Positions 19,578-27,830 of a DNA stretch of 64,000 nucleotides are shown here, one piece after another. Source of the DNA: Devosia sp. 1566 (GTDB lineage Bacteria > Pseudomonadota > Alphaproteobacteria > Rhizobiales > Devosiaceae); contig NZ_CP034767.1 in NCBI RefSeq assembly GCF_004005995.1, positions 620,001 to 684,000 on the forward strand, in the 5' to 3' direction. Below the pieces are notes generated by a model that had not been told where the DNA came from, made no database searches, and worked only from the letters and a program-made list of their open reading frames with translations. A program made the translations under genes and the position numbers. The first letter of the stretch is position 1; every line of letters begins with the position of its first letter.

Positions 19578-20279
19578 ATGCGCATGGGATCCACCGGGCC
19601 ACAGACTGCTGCAAAGCGAGCTTCCCTTTGGGGCAAAGCCGGCTTGGCTCTGCTGCTGACCCTGACTATGGCGGCCTGCACCACCGTGGAAGGCACCAAT
19701 GCCTTGACCGATGTCGGCACTTTCGAGCGCGAAGTGATGACTTCGACCGCCCGCGGCGTCGGCCTGCTCAACCGCGCCGACCCCAAGGAAGATCTGACCC
19801 AGGCCCGCGCCCCGCTGGTGCTGCCGCGCGATGCCGCCTCGCTTCCGGCTCCGACCCAGTCGGCCGCCGCCCAGTTGCCCGTCAACAGCGACCGCGTCCA
19901 GCTCAACACCGCTGGCATGAGCGAGGCCGAGATCAAGCGCCTGCGCAATGCCCGCGTGGTCGATACCCGCACCATCGCCGGTCGTCCCCTGACCGAGCAG
20001 GAAACCTCGGCGCTGACCGCCCGCATGCAGGGCGCCAATATGGAAGTCAGCACCACCGGCAAGCGCCCGCTTTATCTGCCGCCTGACGACTATTTTACTC
20101 GCGTGGGCGATGCCGATCTGCTGTGCCGCACCCCGAGCGGGGAAGTGGTCTCGCTGCGCGACCGCCGCTGCCCCGCCGATGTGCGCCGCGCCATCGAGGC
20201 CCAGCAGCCCCAAGTCACGAGCCCCGGCACTTTGGGCGCCGGCCCCAATGCCAGCATGAAGAGCATGACCAGCAGATAG
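19578..20279 (+). CDS. Probable lipoprotein of unknown function
   Basis: A 233-aa protein with a basic N-terminus, a hydrophobic segment and a lipobox ending in TMAAC near residue 34, so it is probably lipidated after cleavage by LspA, encoded just upstream. The rest has no recognised domain. It contains the stretch APLVLPRDAASLPAPTQ near 75 and a C-terminal pair of Cys (LLCRTPSG and RRCPADV) that could form a disulfide in the periplasm. The position after lspA recalls the BamF-type lipoproteins of alphaproteobacteria, but the sequence match is weak. An intrinsic terminator follows. Confidence 0.8.
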   Translation: MRMGSTGPQTAAKRASLWGKAGLALLLTLTMAACTTVEGTNALTDVGTFEREVMTSTARGVGLLNRADPKEDLTQARAPLVLPRDAASLPAPTQSAAAQLPVNSDRVQLNTAGMSEAEIKRLRNARVVDTRTIAGRPLTEQETSALTARMQGANMEVSTTGKRPLYLPPDDYFTRVGDADLLCRTPSGEVVSLRDRRCPADVRRAIEAQQPQVTSPGTLGAGPNASMKSMTSR

Positions 20280-20302
20280 GCTCAGGCCGCACTCGTTATT
20301 CA

Positions 20303-20333
20303 GCCCCGCCCATTGCGGCGGGGCTTCTTGTTT
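20303..20333 (+). terminator. Intrinsic terminator after the lipoprotein gene
   Basis: GCCCCGCC (20303-20310) pairs with GGCGGGGC (20317-20324) around a 6-base loop and is followed by TTCTTGTTT. It closes the ileS-lspA-lipoprotein unit 24 bases after the stop. Confidence 0.85.
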
Positions 20334-20375
20334 CCGCGCCGCCCCTTTGGGTCCCGCATGAAAGGCACCGAACTC

Positions 20376-22322
20376 ATGGCCGACCAACCAGCCTCCCCCG
20401 ATACCGGCGATCGTCTCGCCAAGGTCATCGCCCGCTCCGGGCTTTGCTCGCGCCGTGATGCCGAAGTGTGGATCACCGAGGGGCGCGTCGCCGTCAACGG
20501 CAAGAAGGTCATCACCCCCGCCTTCAACGTCACCGACCGCGACAAGGTCACCGTCGATGGCGCCCCGCTCGCCGCCCGCCAGGGCACCCGCGTGTGGCTT
20601 TATCACAAGCCCGCTGGCCTCGTGGTCACCGAGAAAGACCCTGAAGGCCGCCCCACCATCTTTGAAGCGCTCGAAACCCACGGCCTGCCACGCGTCGTGT
20701 CGGTCGGCCGGCTCGACATCAACACCGAAGGCCTGCTGCTCCTCACCAATGATGGCGGCCTCAAGCGCGTGCTCGAACTTCCCGCTACCGGCTGGCTGCG
20801 CCGCTATCGCGTGCGCGCCCATGGCACCGTGACCCAGGCCGCCCTTGATCGCCTCAAGGACGGCACCGAGATCGATGGCGTCAAATACGGCTCCATCGAA
20901 GCCACCCTCGAGCGCGAGCAGGGCTCCAATGTCTGGCTCGTCATGGCACTGCGCGAAGGCAAGAACCGCGAGGTCAAGAACGTGCTGGGCGCGCTCGGCC
21001 TTGAGGTTAATCGCCTGATCCGCGTCTCCTATGGCCCGTTCCAGCTCGGCGACATTCCCGTCGGCGCCATTGAAACCGTGCGGGCGGCCACCCTGCGCGA
21101 CCAGCTCGGCAAAAAACTGGCCGAAGCGGCCGATGTGGATTTCGACAGCGAAATGCCTGAAGCCAATGCCCTGATCGGCAAGCCTACCCGCGACCGCCTG
21201 ACCGGCCGCGGCACCAACACGGTCGAGATTGCCCGCCAGCGCTTCCGCTTCACCGACCATGCCGAAAAAACCGAGGAAGAGCTGCGCGCCGAACGCCCGC
21301 GTCAGGATCGTCCGGGCCGCTTTGACAACCGCAAGCCCGGCCCGCGACGTGTCGAGGAGCGCGAGGAATACGAGGCGCCACCGCGCCGCGTGATCTTTGA
21401 TGATGGCCGTGAAGAAGAATTCGTGGCCAAGCGTTCCACCCGCGCCCCCGCCTTCCGCGACAGGGACGACCAGCCCGCCCGCAGCTTTGGCAAGGCCCCC
21501 GAGCGTCCCGCCAAGCCCGCCTTCGACAAGCCCCGCGGCCCTCGCCGCGAGGATGGTGACCGCAGCGGTCCAAAATCTTTTGGCGACAAGCCCAAGCGCT
21601 CCTTCGGCGATCGTCCTGGCGGCAAATCCTTCGGTGACCGCCCCGGCGGCAAAGCCTTCGGCGATCGCTCCGGCGGCAAGTCCTTTGGTGGGCGTCCTGG
21701 TGGCAACAAGTCCTTTGGCGATCGGCCCCGTCCGCCGCGCCCCGAAGGTGGCGCCGAGCGCCCATCGCGCGAGTTCACCGGCACGCCCCGTGGTCCGCGC
21801 CGCAGCGACGCCGAACGCCCGCAGCGTGATTTCCAGCCGCGCACGCGCGCTGACGCCGAGGCCGCGGGCGCGCCCCGCGCTTACACCCCGCGCCCCGACG
21901 CCGATCGTGCCCCCTCGCGCCCTGGCCGCAATTTCTCGGACAAACCGCGCGGCAATCGCCCCGATGGCGATCGCCCACAGCGCGGTCCTCGCCCTGCCGG
22001 TGATCGGCCGCAGCGCCCGGCTGGCGCTCGCCCGGGTGGTCCGCGTCCGGGCCGCGACGAGTTCGGCTCGGAAGCCAAGACCTATGGCAAGCCCAAGGTT
22101 CGCCCCGACGGCAAGCCTCATCCCAAGCGCGAAGGCGCGGCCCCGGCCCGCGGTCCGCGTCCCGGCGGCTTCGGCAAGCCCGGTGGCGCCCGCCCCGGTG
22201 CATCCGGTGGCGCCCGCCCTGGTGGCGGCGGTCGTCCGGCTGGTGCTGGTCGGCCAGCGGGTGGCCCACGTCCCGCGGGTGGGGCAGGGCGCCCCTCGGG
22301 CCCCCGCCGGCCAAAACCCTGA
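20376..22322 (+). CDS. RluB-type 23S rRNA pseudouridine synthase with long disordered tail
   Basis: A 648-aa protein. It has an N-terminal S4 RNA-binding domain (about 8-60) and an RsuA/RluB-type pseudouridine synthase core (about 60-245) with the catalytic Asp in [17 protein letters not shown] near 115. Residues from about 280 onward form an unusually long Arg/Gly/Pro/Asp-rich tail. It contains a tandem [10 protein letters not shown]-type nonapeptide repeat (DNA about 21595-21725) and RPGG/RPAG repeats to the end. RluB homologues are usually 250-350 aa, so the tail more than doubles the protein. ATG 20376 with AAAGG ten bases upstream is preferred; ATG 20358 is an alternative. rsmD follows, another rRNA-modifying enzyme. 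Confidence 0.9.
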   Translation: MADQPASPDTGDRLAKVIARSGLCSRRDAEVWITEGRVAVNGKKVITPAFNVTDRDKVTVDGAPLAARQGTRVWLYHKPAGLVVTEKDPEGRPTIFEALETHGLPRVVSVGRLDINTEGLLLLTNDGGLKRVLELPATGWLRRYRVRAHGTVTQAALDRLKDGTEIDGVKYGSIEATLEREQGSNVWLVMALREGKNREVKNVLGALGLEVNRLIRVSYGPFQLGDIPVGAIETVRAATLRDQLGKKLAEAADVDFDSEMPEANALIGKPTRDRLTGRGTNTVEIARQRFRFTDHAEKTEEELRAERPRQDRPGRFDNRKPGPRRVEEREEYEAPPRRVIFDDGREEEFVAKRSTRAPAFRDRDDQPARSFGKAPERPAKPAFDKPRGPRREDGDRSGPKSFGDKPKRSFGDRPGGKSFGDRPGGKAFGDRSGGKSFGGRPGGNKSFGDRPRPPRPEGGAERPSREFTGTPRGPRRSDAERPQRDFQPRTRADAEAAGAPRAYTPRPDADRAPSRPGRNFSDKPRGNRPDGDRPQRGPRPAGDRPQRPAGARPGGPRPGRDEFGSEAKTYGKPKVRPDGKPHPKREGAAPARGPRPGGFGKPGGARPGASGGARPGGGGRPAGAGRPAGGPRPAGGAGRPSGPRRPKP

Positions 22323-22353
22323 CCGCAAGCGTGCCGAAAGGGGTTTGAGCTAG

Positions 22354-22932
22354 ATGCGCATCGTTGCCGGCCGCTTTCGCGGCAAGGGGCTCAATTCGCC
22401 CTCCGATCTCTCGATCCGGCCTACTGCCGATCGGGTTCGCGAATCCATGTTCAACATCCTTGCCTCGCGCCTTGGGCCGGTGCTGGATGGTGTTCGCGTG
22501 CTTGATTTGTTTGCCGGCACCGGCGCGCTGGGGCTCGAAGCCCTGTCGCGCGGCGCCGCCCATGTCACCTTTGTCGATACGGGGGCCGAGGCGCGCGGCC
22601 TCATTCGCGACCATATCGAGGCCTTTGGCGCCGGCGGCATCACCAAGCTCTTGCGCCGCGACGCCACCGATCTGGGCGTGCCCGGCTCGATGAAGCCCTT
22701 CAACCTCGTCTTTCTCGATCCGCCTTATGGCAAGACCCTGGGCGAACAGGCGCTTGCGGGCCTGCGCGATAACAACTGGCTCGCCCCCGGGGCCACCATC
22801 GTCTGGGAAGAAAGCCGCGACGCCACCCTCGACATCCCCGCCGGCTTAACGCTCACCGACCGCCGCGAATACGGCGCCGCCGCCATCCACTTTTTGGTCT
22901 TTGGCGAACCGGAAGCAGCGGTCGAGGCGTAG
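22354..22932 (+). CDS. rsmD: 16S rRNA (guanine-966-N2)-methyltransferase
   Basis: SAM-dependent enzyme methylating G966 of 16S rRNA; 192 aa. It has the start MRIVAGRFRGKGL, the RPTADRVRESMFNIL segment, SAM-binding motif I DLFAGTGALGLEALSRGA near residue 50 and the catalytic DPPYG near 122. It lies 31 bases after the pseudouridine synthase on the same strand, so the two probably form a ribosome-modification operon. A repeat cluster follows the stop. Confidence 0.96.
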   Translation: MRIVAGRFRGKGLNSPSDLSIRPTADRVRESMFNILASRLGPVLDGVRVLDLFAGTGALGLEALSRGAAHVTFVDTGAEARGLIRDHIEAFGAGGITKLLRRDATDLGVPGSMKPFNLVFLDPPYGKTLGEQALAGLRDNNWLAPGATIVWEESRDATLDIPAGLTLTDRREYGAAAIHFLVFGEPEAAVEA

Positions 22933-23612
22933 GTAAGCCGGTGGCGAGGCCCCATCGCCTCCCTCCCCCTTGAGGGGAGGGATCGAGGGTGGGGGTTCAG
23001 GCCGTCGGACAAACTCGTCACGGGGGAAGACCCACCGCTCGAACCCCCACCCCAGCCCTCCCCTCAAGGGGGAGGGGGCGCATCGCGCATCTGGACGGTC
23101 AGGAGGACTTAACAGCGTGCGAGGTCCAATCTCTCCCACCCACCAGCTGTCACCCCGGTTTTGAGCCGGAGCCCATCCCGAAATTCTTCCGCTTGCCCCA
23201 ACGGCCCGGCCCCATCGCCTCCTCCCCCTTGAGGGGAGGGATCGAGGGTGGGGGTTCAGGCCGTCGAACAAACTCGTCACGGGGGAGACCCACCGCTCGA
23301 ACCCCCACCCCAGCCCTCCCTCAAGGGGGAGGGGGCGCATCGCGCATCTGGACGGTCAGGAGGACTTAACAGCGTGGGAGGTCCAATCTCCCTCGCCCCC
23401 AGCTGTCACCCCGACCCTGAGCCGGGGCCCGTCCCGAAATTCTTCCGCTTTCGCCAACGGCGGGGTCCCATCGCCTCCCTCCCCCTTGAGGGGAGGGATC
23501 GAGGGTGGGGGTTCAGGCCGTCGGGAAAACTCTTAACGGGGGAAGACCTACCGCCCGAACCCCCACCCCAGCCCTGCCCTCAAGGGGGAGGGGGTGGCAT
23601 CGAGCCTAGCCC
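22933..23612. repeat. Tandem array of an about 258-base unit containing palindromes
   Basis: No gene is visible between rsmD and zur. A unit beginning CCCATCGCCT at 22951 recurs at 23211 and 23467 (spacings 260 and 256); the third copy is cut short near 23600. Each unit holds a type B palindrome, a spacer with TTCAGGCCGTCG, the inverted partner (CCCCAGCCCTC then CTCAAGGGGGAGGG) and a region with CTGGACGGTCAGGAGGACTT. Units 1 and 2 end with a second palindrome (CCGACCCTGAGCCGGGGC-like), which is related to the element at 36252. The copies differ at scattered bases, so they are not a very recent duplication. Confidence 0.93.
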
Positions 23613-24023
23613 CTACACCCCCACACAAGCCTCGCACCGCCCGCGAATTTCCATCGTCGTGCGCTCAACCTTGAACCCGGTCTTGCCCGCCCATTCCCCT
23701 AGCCGACCTTCGATCACCGGGTCAGCAAATTCATCGACCTTGCCGCACCCTTCGCAAATGGCAAACGCGATCAGCCCCTTGCGATGGCAGTGCTCGTCCG
23801 CACAAGCAACGAACGCATTGAGCGATTCCAGCCGGTGGGCGAGGCCCCGTTCCACCAGCTTGTCGAGCGCGCGATAAACCTGCAGCGGCGCCCGCAAACC
23901 GTCCTCGCGCAGTCGGTCGAGAATGTCATAGGCGCTGAGGGGAGCCGAGGACCCGGTCAGCGCGCCCAGCACCAGCCCCTGGTTGCGCGTCAGGTCAGTG
24001 GGTGCGGCGTGGCTATGCGCCAT
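23613..24023 (-). CDS. zur: Fur-family zinc uptake regulator
   Basis: A 136-aa Fur-family repressor, placed as Zur by its operon. The N-terminal winged helix (about 10-75) is followed by metal-binding residues ADEHCHRKG near 90. Two Cys pairs, CEGC near 103 and CEAC at the end, make up the structural zinc site. ATG 24023 has GGAGG 8 bases upstream and overlaps the end of znuB by 11 bases. It is the third gene of znuC-znuB-zur, so it is autoregulated if the Zur boxes at 25805-25842 are real. Confidence 0.93.
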   Translation of the reverse strand: MAHSHAAPTDLTRNQGLVLGALTGSSAPLSAYDILDRLREDGLRAPLQVYRALDKLVERGLAHRLESLNAFVACADEHCHRKGLIAFAICEGCGKVDEFADPVIEGRLGEWAGKTGFKVERTTMEIRGRCEACVGV

Positions 24024-24828
24024 GAATTTTCCTCCCGAACAATTTGTGGACCGGCACGGCGAGCGAAACCAGAAACACCAGCAAGGCCGCCACGACGATG
24101 GAGGGTCCGGAGGCCGTATCCCAGTTGCGCGAGCCGAACAGCCCTCCCACCACGGCAATCACCCCGAGCCCCGCCGCCACCGCGGCCATGCCTTCAGGTG
24201 TTGCGCTTAGGCGCCGCGCGGTTGCCGCCGGAATGATCAGCAAGGAGGTAATCAACAGCACGCCCACCAGTTTCATGGCAATGGCAATGACGCTGGCCAT
24301 CAGGATCATGAGGATGATCCGGCTCGCTTCCGGGCGCAGCCCTTCGGCTTCCGCCAGCTCGGTGCTGACCGTCGAAGCCAGCAGCGGCCGCCAGGCCAGC
24401 GCCAGCACGACGAGGATCGCCGCGCCCCCGCCATAGATCACCATGATATCCTCGACCGAAACGGCAAGAATATCGCCAAACAAAAAGCCCATGAGGTCGA
24501 TCCGCACCGTGGTCAAAAAGCCCACCAGCACCAGTCCGACCGCCAGGGTCGAATGGCTCAAAATGCCCAACAGCGCATCGGTCGAGAGCGTCGCCTGCCG
24601 CTGCAACAGCAGCAGCGCTCCGGCGACGAGAGCCGCAACCGCAAACACGCCCAGCGTCATGTTGAGTGACAAGATGATCGACAGCGCCACGCCCAGCAGC
24701 GCCGAATGGGCCATCGTATCGCCGAAATAGGCCATCCGCCGCCACACGACGAAACACCCCAGCGGCCCCGCCACCAGCGCCAGCCCAATCCCGGCGATGA
24801 GGGAGCGCGAAAAGAAATCACCGAACAT
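24013..24828 (-). CDS. znuB: Zinc ABC transporter permease
   Basis: Inner-membrane permease of the high-affinity zinc importer, 271 aa with about eight helices, ABC-3 family. Typical segments are GPLGCFVVWRRMAYFGDTMA (residues 22-41), which contacts the ATPase and contains the conserved GD, and the late LLIIPAATAR segment. ATG 24828 is chosen over an open upstream extension that lacks hydrophobic character. A type B repeat fills the 128-base gap to znuC, and the 3' end overlaps zur. Confidence 0.95.
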   Translation of the reverse strand: MFGDFFSRSLIAGIGLALVAGPLGCFVVWRRMAYFGDTMAHSALLGVALSIILSLNMTLGVFAVAALVAGALLLLQRQATLSTDALLGILSHSTLAVGLVLVGFLTTVRIDLMGFLFGDILAVSVEDIMVIYGGGAAILVVLALAWRPLLASTVSTELAEAEGLRPEASRIILMILMASVIAIAMKLVGVLLITSLLIIPAATARRLSATPEGMAAVAAGLGVIAVVGGLFGSRNWDTASGPSIVVAALLVFLVSLAVPVHKLFGRKIHGA

Positions 24829-24886
24829 GTGCGGCTCCCTGGAGGACCGATGCAACCGCCCCAATCCCGCCAAACGCGCGATCCCG

Positions 24887-24926
24887 TTCCCTCCCCCTTG
24901 AGGGGAGGGCTAGGGTGGGGGTTCGG
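24887..24926. repeat. Type B palindromic repeat between znuC and znuB
   Basis: CTCCCCCTTGAGGGGAGGG followed by CTAGGGTGGGGGTTC. It is a copy of the family seen in the 14.9 and 23 kb clusters, here inserted within an operon. Confidence 0.88.
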
Positions 24927-24956
24927 GCGCCTTCAACATACTCGGGTTTCATGCCC

Positions 24957-25769
24957 CTAGTGCCCATGCCGGTGCCCCCCATGCCCGTGCGAATGAGCAT
25001 GCTCATGCACCGCCCCAGCCGCCACCACGCAGCCGTCGTCGTGGTGCTCATGGTCGTGGTGGTGCTCATAAATTGCCAGCGTTTCCGCCGCGCGCGGTCC
25101 GAACAGCTTGAGATATTCCGGGCTGCGCTTGACCGCCGCCGGCGTGCCGGTGCAGCACACATGTCCATTGAGGCAGATCACCGTGTCGGTTTCCGCCATC
25201 ACCACATGCAAATCATGGCTGATCATCAGGATACCGGCGCGCGAGCTGTCGCGGATCTGGCGCACCAATTCATAGAGCGCCACTTCGCCGGCAAAATCGA
25301 CGCCCTGCACCGGCTCGTCCAGCACCAGAAGGTCCGGCTTGCGGATGGTGGCGCGGGCAAACAACACGCGCTGGAATTCCCCGCCCGACAATTCCTGCAC
25401 CGCCGCTCCGAGGAGCCGCCGCGCCCCGACCAGATCGAGCGCCGCCTCGATTTCGCTGCGGCTGAAGCGGCCGGTCAGCGTCATCAGCCGCTCCACCGTC
25501 AGCGGCAGCGTCCAGTCGATGGTCAGCTTTTGCGGCACATAGCCGATGCGCAGCCCCGGCAGGCGCGTCACCGTGCCCGTTGTCGGCTTGAGCACGCCCG
25601 TCGCCATCTTGGCCGTGGTGGATTTGCCCGAACCATTGGGCCCGATCAGCGTCACGATCTCGCCGCGCCGGATGGCCAGGTCGACCCCTTCCACCAGCAC
25701 GCGCGCCCCCCGGCGCACGCCAGCGCCGCTCATGCTGATCAATGTTTCGCGTCCTGCCTGCCCGTCCAT
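24957..25769 (-). CDS. znuC: Zinc ABC transporter ATP-binding protein with His-rich tail
   Basis: Cytoplasmic ATPase of the zinc importer, 270 aa. Walker A GPNGSGKSTT (about residue 43), ABC signature LSGGEFQRV (about 128), Walker B LLVLDEPVQGVD (about 150) and switch His in ISHDLH (about 185) are all intact. The last 35 residues are an unusual His/Asp-rich tail (HHHDHEHHDD and later HEHAHSHGHGG) that could buffer zinc on the cytoplasmic side. It is divergent from znuA with two candidate Zur boxes between. Confidence 0.96.
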   Translation of the reverse strand: MDGQAGRETLISMSGAGVRRGARVLVEGVDLAIRRGEIVTLIGPNGSGKSTTAKMATGVLKPTTGTVTRLPGLRIGYVPQKLTIDWTLPLTVERLMTLTGRFSRSEIEAALDLVGARRLLGAAVQELSGGEFQRVLFARATIRKPDLLVLDEPVQGVDFAGEVALYELVRQIRDSSRAGILMISHDLHVVMAETDTVICLNGHVCCTGTPAAVKRSPEYLKLFGPRAAETLAIYEHHHDHEHHDDGCVVAAGAVHEHAHSHGHGGHRHGH

Positions 25770-25804
25770 TTCCGCTCCGTCACGTCGCTTGACAGCGTTC
25801 TAAA

Positions 25805-25819
25805 CGTTATAGCATAACG
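25805..25819. promoter_or_regulatory. Putative Zur box 1 (znuC-znuA intergenic)
   Basis: Perfect dyad CGTTAT-AGC-ATAACG centred at 25812, 36 bases from the znuC start. It is AT-rich in a GC-rich genome and resembles alphaproteobacterial Zur sites (GTTATA/TATAAC half-sites). Confidence 0.75.
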
Positions 25820-25829
25820 CAGCAAGAAC

Positions 25830-25842
25830 GTAATAACATAAC
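25830..25842. promoter_or_regulatory. Putative Zur box 2 (znuA proximal)
   Basis: GTAAT-AAC-ATAAC at 25830-25842 is an imperfect dyad (one mismatch) with the same spacing as box 1. It lies 12 bases before the znuA start, where binding would occlude the ribosome-site/promoter region. Confidence 0.65.
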
Positions 25843-25854
25843 AGGATTGCGCCG

Positions 25855-26865
25855 ATGAAGCTGCTCCCCCTTGCCTTGGTTTCGAGCCTGCTGCTGGGCA
25901 GCACGGCCATGGCCGCGCCCAATGTGGTAGCCTCGATCAAGCCGGTGCACTCCCTCGTTGCAGCCGTGATGGAGGGGGTAGGGGAGCCGACCCTCGTCGT
26001 GCGGGGCGCCGCCTCACCCCACACTTATGCGCTGCGCCCGTCCGATGCCGGCGCGCTGCAGGATGCTGATCTGGTGTTCTGGACCGGCGCTGGCATGGAG
26101 CTGTTCCTCGCCGATGCACTGACCACCCTTTCAGGGCAAGCCGAAGTGGTGGAGCTGAGCCAGGCGCCCGGCATCACCCTCCTGCCAGTCCGTGAAGGCG
26201 GCACTTTCGAGGCCCACAGCCACGAGGGCGAGGGTCATGACCATGAGCACGACCACGAGGGTCACGATCACGAAGGCCATGACCACGAAGAGCACGACCA
26301 CGAGGCGCACGATCACGAAGAGCACGCCCACGAAGGGCACGACCACGACCATGGCGGCGACATGCATTTCTGGCTCGATCCGCAAAACGCCATGCACATG
26401 GTCGATGCCATCGCCGCAGCGCTGAGCCAAGCTGATCCCGGTAACGCCACGGCCTACGCCGCCAATGCCGAGCGCGAAAAAGCCAACCTCGTCGCGCTGC
26501 AAGCCGAACTGACCGCGACCCTCGCGCCCGTCGCCGACAAGCCCTTCCTCGTCTTTCACGACGCTTACCAGTATTTCGAGAACCGCTTTGGCCTCACCGT
26601 CGCGGGCTCCGTCACCGTCACCCCCGACGTCATGCCCGGCGCCCAGCGGATCGACGCCCTGCGCGCCCGCGTGGCCGAACTCGGGGCCACCTGCGTTTTT
26701 GCCGAACCCAATTTCGAGCCAACCATCATTGCCGCGATCACCGAAGGCAGCACGGCCAAGGCGGGTGTGCTCGACCCCGAAGGCGGGGCCCTCACTGAAG
26801 GCCCAAACCTTTACCCCGAACTGCTGCGCGGCCTCGCCAATGGGCTCCTCGATTGCCTGGGCTAA
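25855..26865 (+). CDS. znuA: Periplasmic zinc-binding protein of the ABC importer
   Basis: Substrate-binding protein ZnuA, 336 aa with an N-terminal signal peptide (about residues 1-21, cleaved after AMA). Zinc ligands are in KPVHSLV (about residue 31), GDMHFWLDPQN (about 172) and VFHDAYQYF (about 233). Between the first two lies a loop of about 50 residues rich in His-Asp/Glu pairs (HDHEHDHEGHDHEGHDHEE), typical of ZnuA but long here. Two Cys (TCVF and LDCLG) can form the conserved disulfide. Its stop directly abuts the stop of the convergent DUF486 gene. Confidence 0.96.
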   Translation: MKLLPLALVSSLLLGSTAMAAPNVVASIKPVHSLVAAVMEGVGEPTLVVRGAASPHTYALRPSDAGALQDADLVFWTGAGMELFLADALTTLSGQAEVVELSQAPGITLLPVREGGTFEAHSHEGEGHDHEHDHEGHDHEGHDHEEHDHEAHDHEEHAHEGHDHDHGGDMHFWLDPQNAMHMVDAIAAALSQADPGNATAYAANAEREKANLVALQAELTATLAPVADKPFLVFHDAYQYFENRFGLTVAGSVTVTPDVMPGAQRIDALRARVAELGATCVFAEPNFEPTIIAAITEGSTAKAGVLDPEGGALTEGPNLYPELLRGLANGLLDCLG

Positions 26866-27222
26866 CTAACCCAGCGGCCCCTTGAAGATAAAGAATGCCC
26901 CGAGCGCAATGAGCCCGAACCCGACTCCGTGGTTCCAGGTGAACTGCTCGCCGAGGTAAGTGGCGCTGAACAGCACAAAGACCGACAGGGAAATCACCTC
27001 CTGAATGGTCTTGAGTTCGGCGCCGCTATAAACCCCGTAGCCGATGCGATTGGCGGGCACCGCCAGCCAATACTCGAAAAAGGCGATGCCCCAGCTTGCC
27101 AGCACCACCACCCACAGCGCCGTGCCGGGGAATTTGAGGTGCCCATACCAGGCAAAGGTCATGAAGAGGTTGGACGCGATCAAGAGCCCGATCGGGGCCA
27201 GCGTGGCAAAGTTCCAGCCCAT
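26866..27222 (-). CDS. DUF486 family small membrane protein
   Basis: A 118-aa protein with four hydrophobic helices, of the DUF486 family (small multidrug-resistance-like fold, function unknown). Family features are NLFMTFAWYGHLKF near residue 18, FEYWLAVPANRIGY near 49 and the E-containing SATYLGEQFTWN near 87. Its stop codon begins at the base after the znuA stop. It lies 5 bases after the DUF2164 gene on the same strand and is likely cotranscribed with it. Confidence 0.9.
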   Translation of the reverse strand: MGWNFATLAPIGLLIASNLFMTFAWYGHLKFPGTALWVVVLASWGIAFFEYWLAVPANRIGYGVYSGAELKTIQEVISLSVFVLFSATYLGEQFTWNHGVGFGLIALGAFFIFKGPLG

Positions 27223-27227
27223 TGCGA

Positions 27228-27482
27228 TTACCGCGCGCCCTTGGTGGGCTGTTCGAGCGCATACAGCGCATCGCTGATCGACTCGAGCTTCTTGCGCAGC
27301 AGCTCCTGGGCGTCGTGCAGCCCGCGATTATAGTAATAGGCGCCCATCTTTTCGGCAAAAAAGGTCATCAGCATCTCGGCCGGCATCTGCCCGATGGTCT
27401 GGTCCAGCTCCAGCCGGAAATAATCCTGAATCTCCGCCACCATGGCCTTGGTTTCGTCGCGGCTGAACTTGATCGGCTTCAT
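27228..27482 (-). CDS. DUF2164 domain protein
   Basis: An 84-aa cytoplasmic protein of the DUF2164 family, matching in FSRDETKAMVAEIQDYF, LDQTIGQMPAEML and YYYNRGLHDAQELL. It is all-helical and has no known function. ATG 27482 is taken because residues encoded further upstream are not family-like and reach the region opposite the cobalamin riboswitch leader. It is followed by DUF486. Confidence 0.88.
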   Translation of the reverse strand: MKPIKFSRDETKAMVAEIQDYFRLELDQTIGQMPAEMLMTFFAEKMGAYYYNRGLHDAQELLRKKLESISDALYALEQPTKGAR

Positions 27483-27586
27483 TGGGATGGGGCTCCAGAA
27501 TCGGCGGCACGATAATGCCGCGATCGCCCGTCCGGCAAGCGCCACGCCGCGATTGACCCCTCCGGCCCGCCATGCGAGAACACAGC

Positions 27587-27782
27587 CTGTGTCGGTTCCC
27601 CAAGCCCGTTGTGGCGCGGGGATCAAAAGGGAACACGGTGCGGATTACCCATCAGGGGCCAAAACCGTGGCTGCCCCCGCAACTGTAAGCGGTGCGCTCC
27701 TCTCCTTATGCCACTGGCAGCCAAGCTGCCGGGAAGGCGAGAGGCGCTCTATTCACCGCAAGCCAGGAGACCTGCCGGCACA
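27587..27782 (+). promoter_or_regulatory. Cobalamin (AdoCbl-type) riboswitch
   Basis: All conserved blocks of a cobalamin riboswitch are in order. They are GTGTCGGTTCCC (27589), AAAAGGGAACACGGTGC (about 27625), the core AAAACCGTGGCTGCCCCCGC with AACTGTAAGCGG (27661-27692), the B12 box GCCACTGG (27710-27717), GGGAAGG, and the closing GCAAGCCAGGAGACCTGCCGGC. It lies 49 bases upstream of cbtB and should repress cbtB-cbtA-cobW (and probably cobN-cobO) when adenosylcobalamin is plentiful. A TTGACC at 27553 could be the -35 of its promoter. Confidence 0.96.
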
Positions 27783-27787
27783 GCAAC

Positions 27788-27806
27788 GAGCTTGTAAGCT
27801 CTTTTT
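27788..27806 (+). terminator. Probable riboswitch expression-platform terminator
   Basis: GAGCT (27788-27792) and AGCTC (27797-27801) enclose TGTA and are followed by TTTTT (27802-27806), six bases after the aptamer. The stem is short (5-6 bp) but the U run is perfect, suggesting control by transcription termination. Confidence 0.6.
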
Positions 27807-27830
27807 CGTTCCGCGCACGGAGGGTGCCGC

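Noticed and set aside
19539..22328. A 929-codon minus-strand frame opposite the lipoprotein and pseudouridine synthase genes
   Set aside because: Its Ala/Gly/Arg-rich translation mirrors the repetitive tail of the plus-strand gene; there is no domain and no ribosome site.
22951..23602. CRISPR array
   Set aside because: The repeat unit is about 258 bases with no alternation of short repeats and unique spacers, and no cas gene is nearby.
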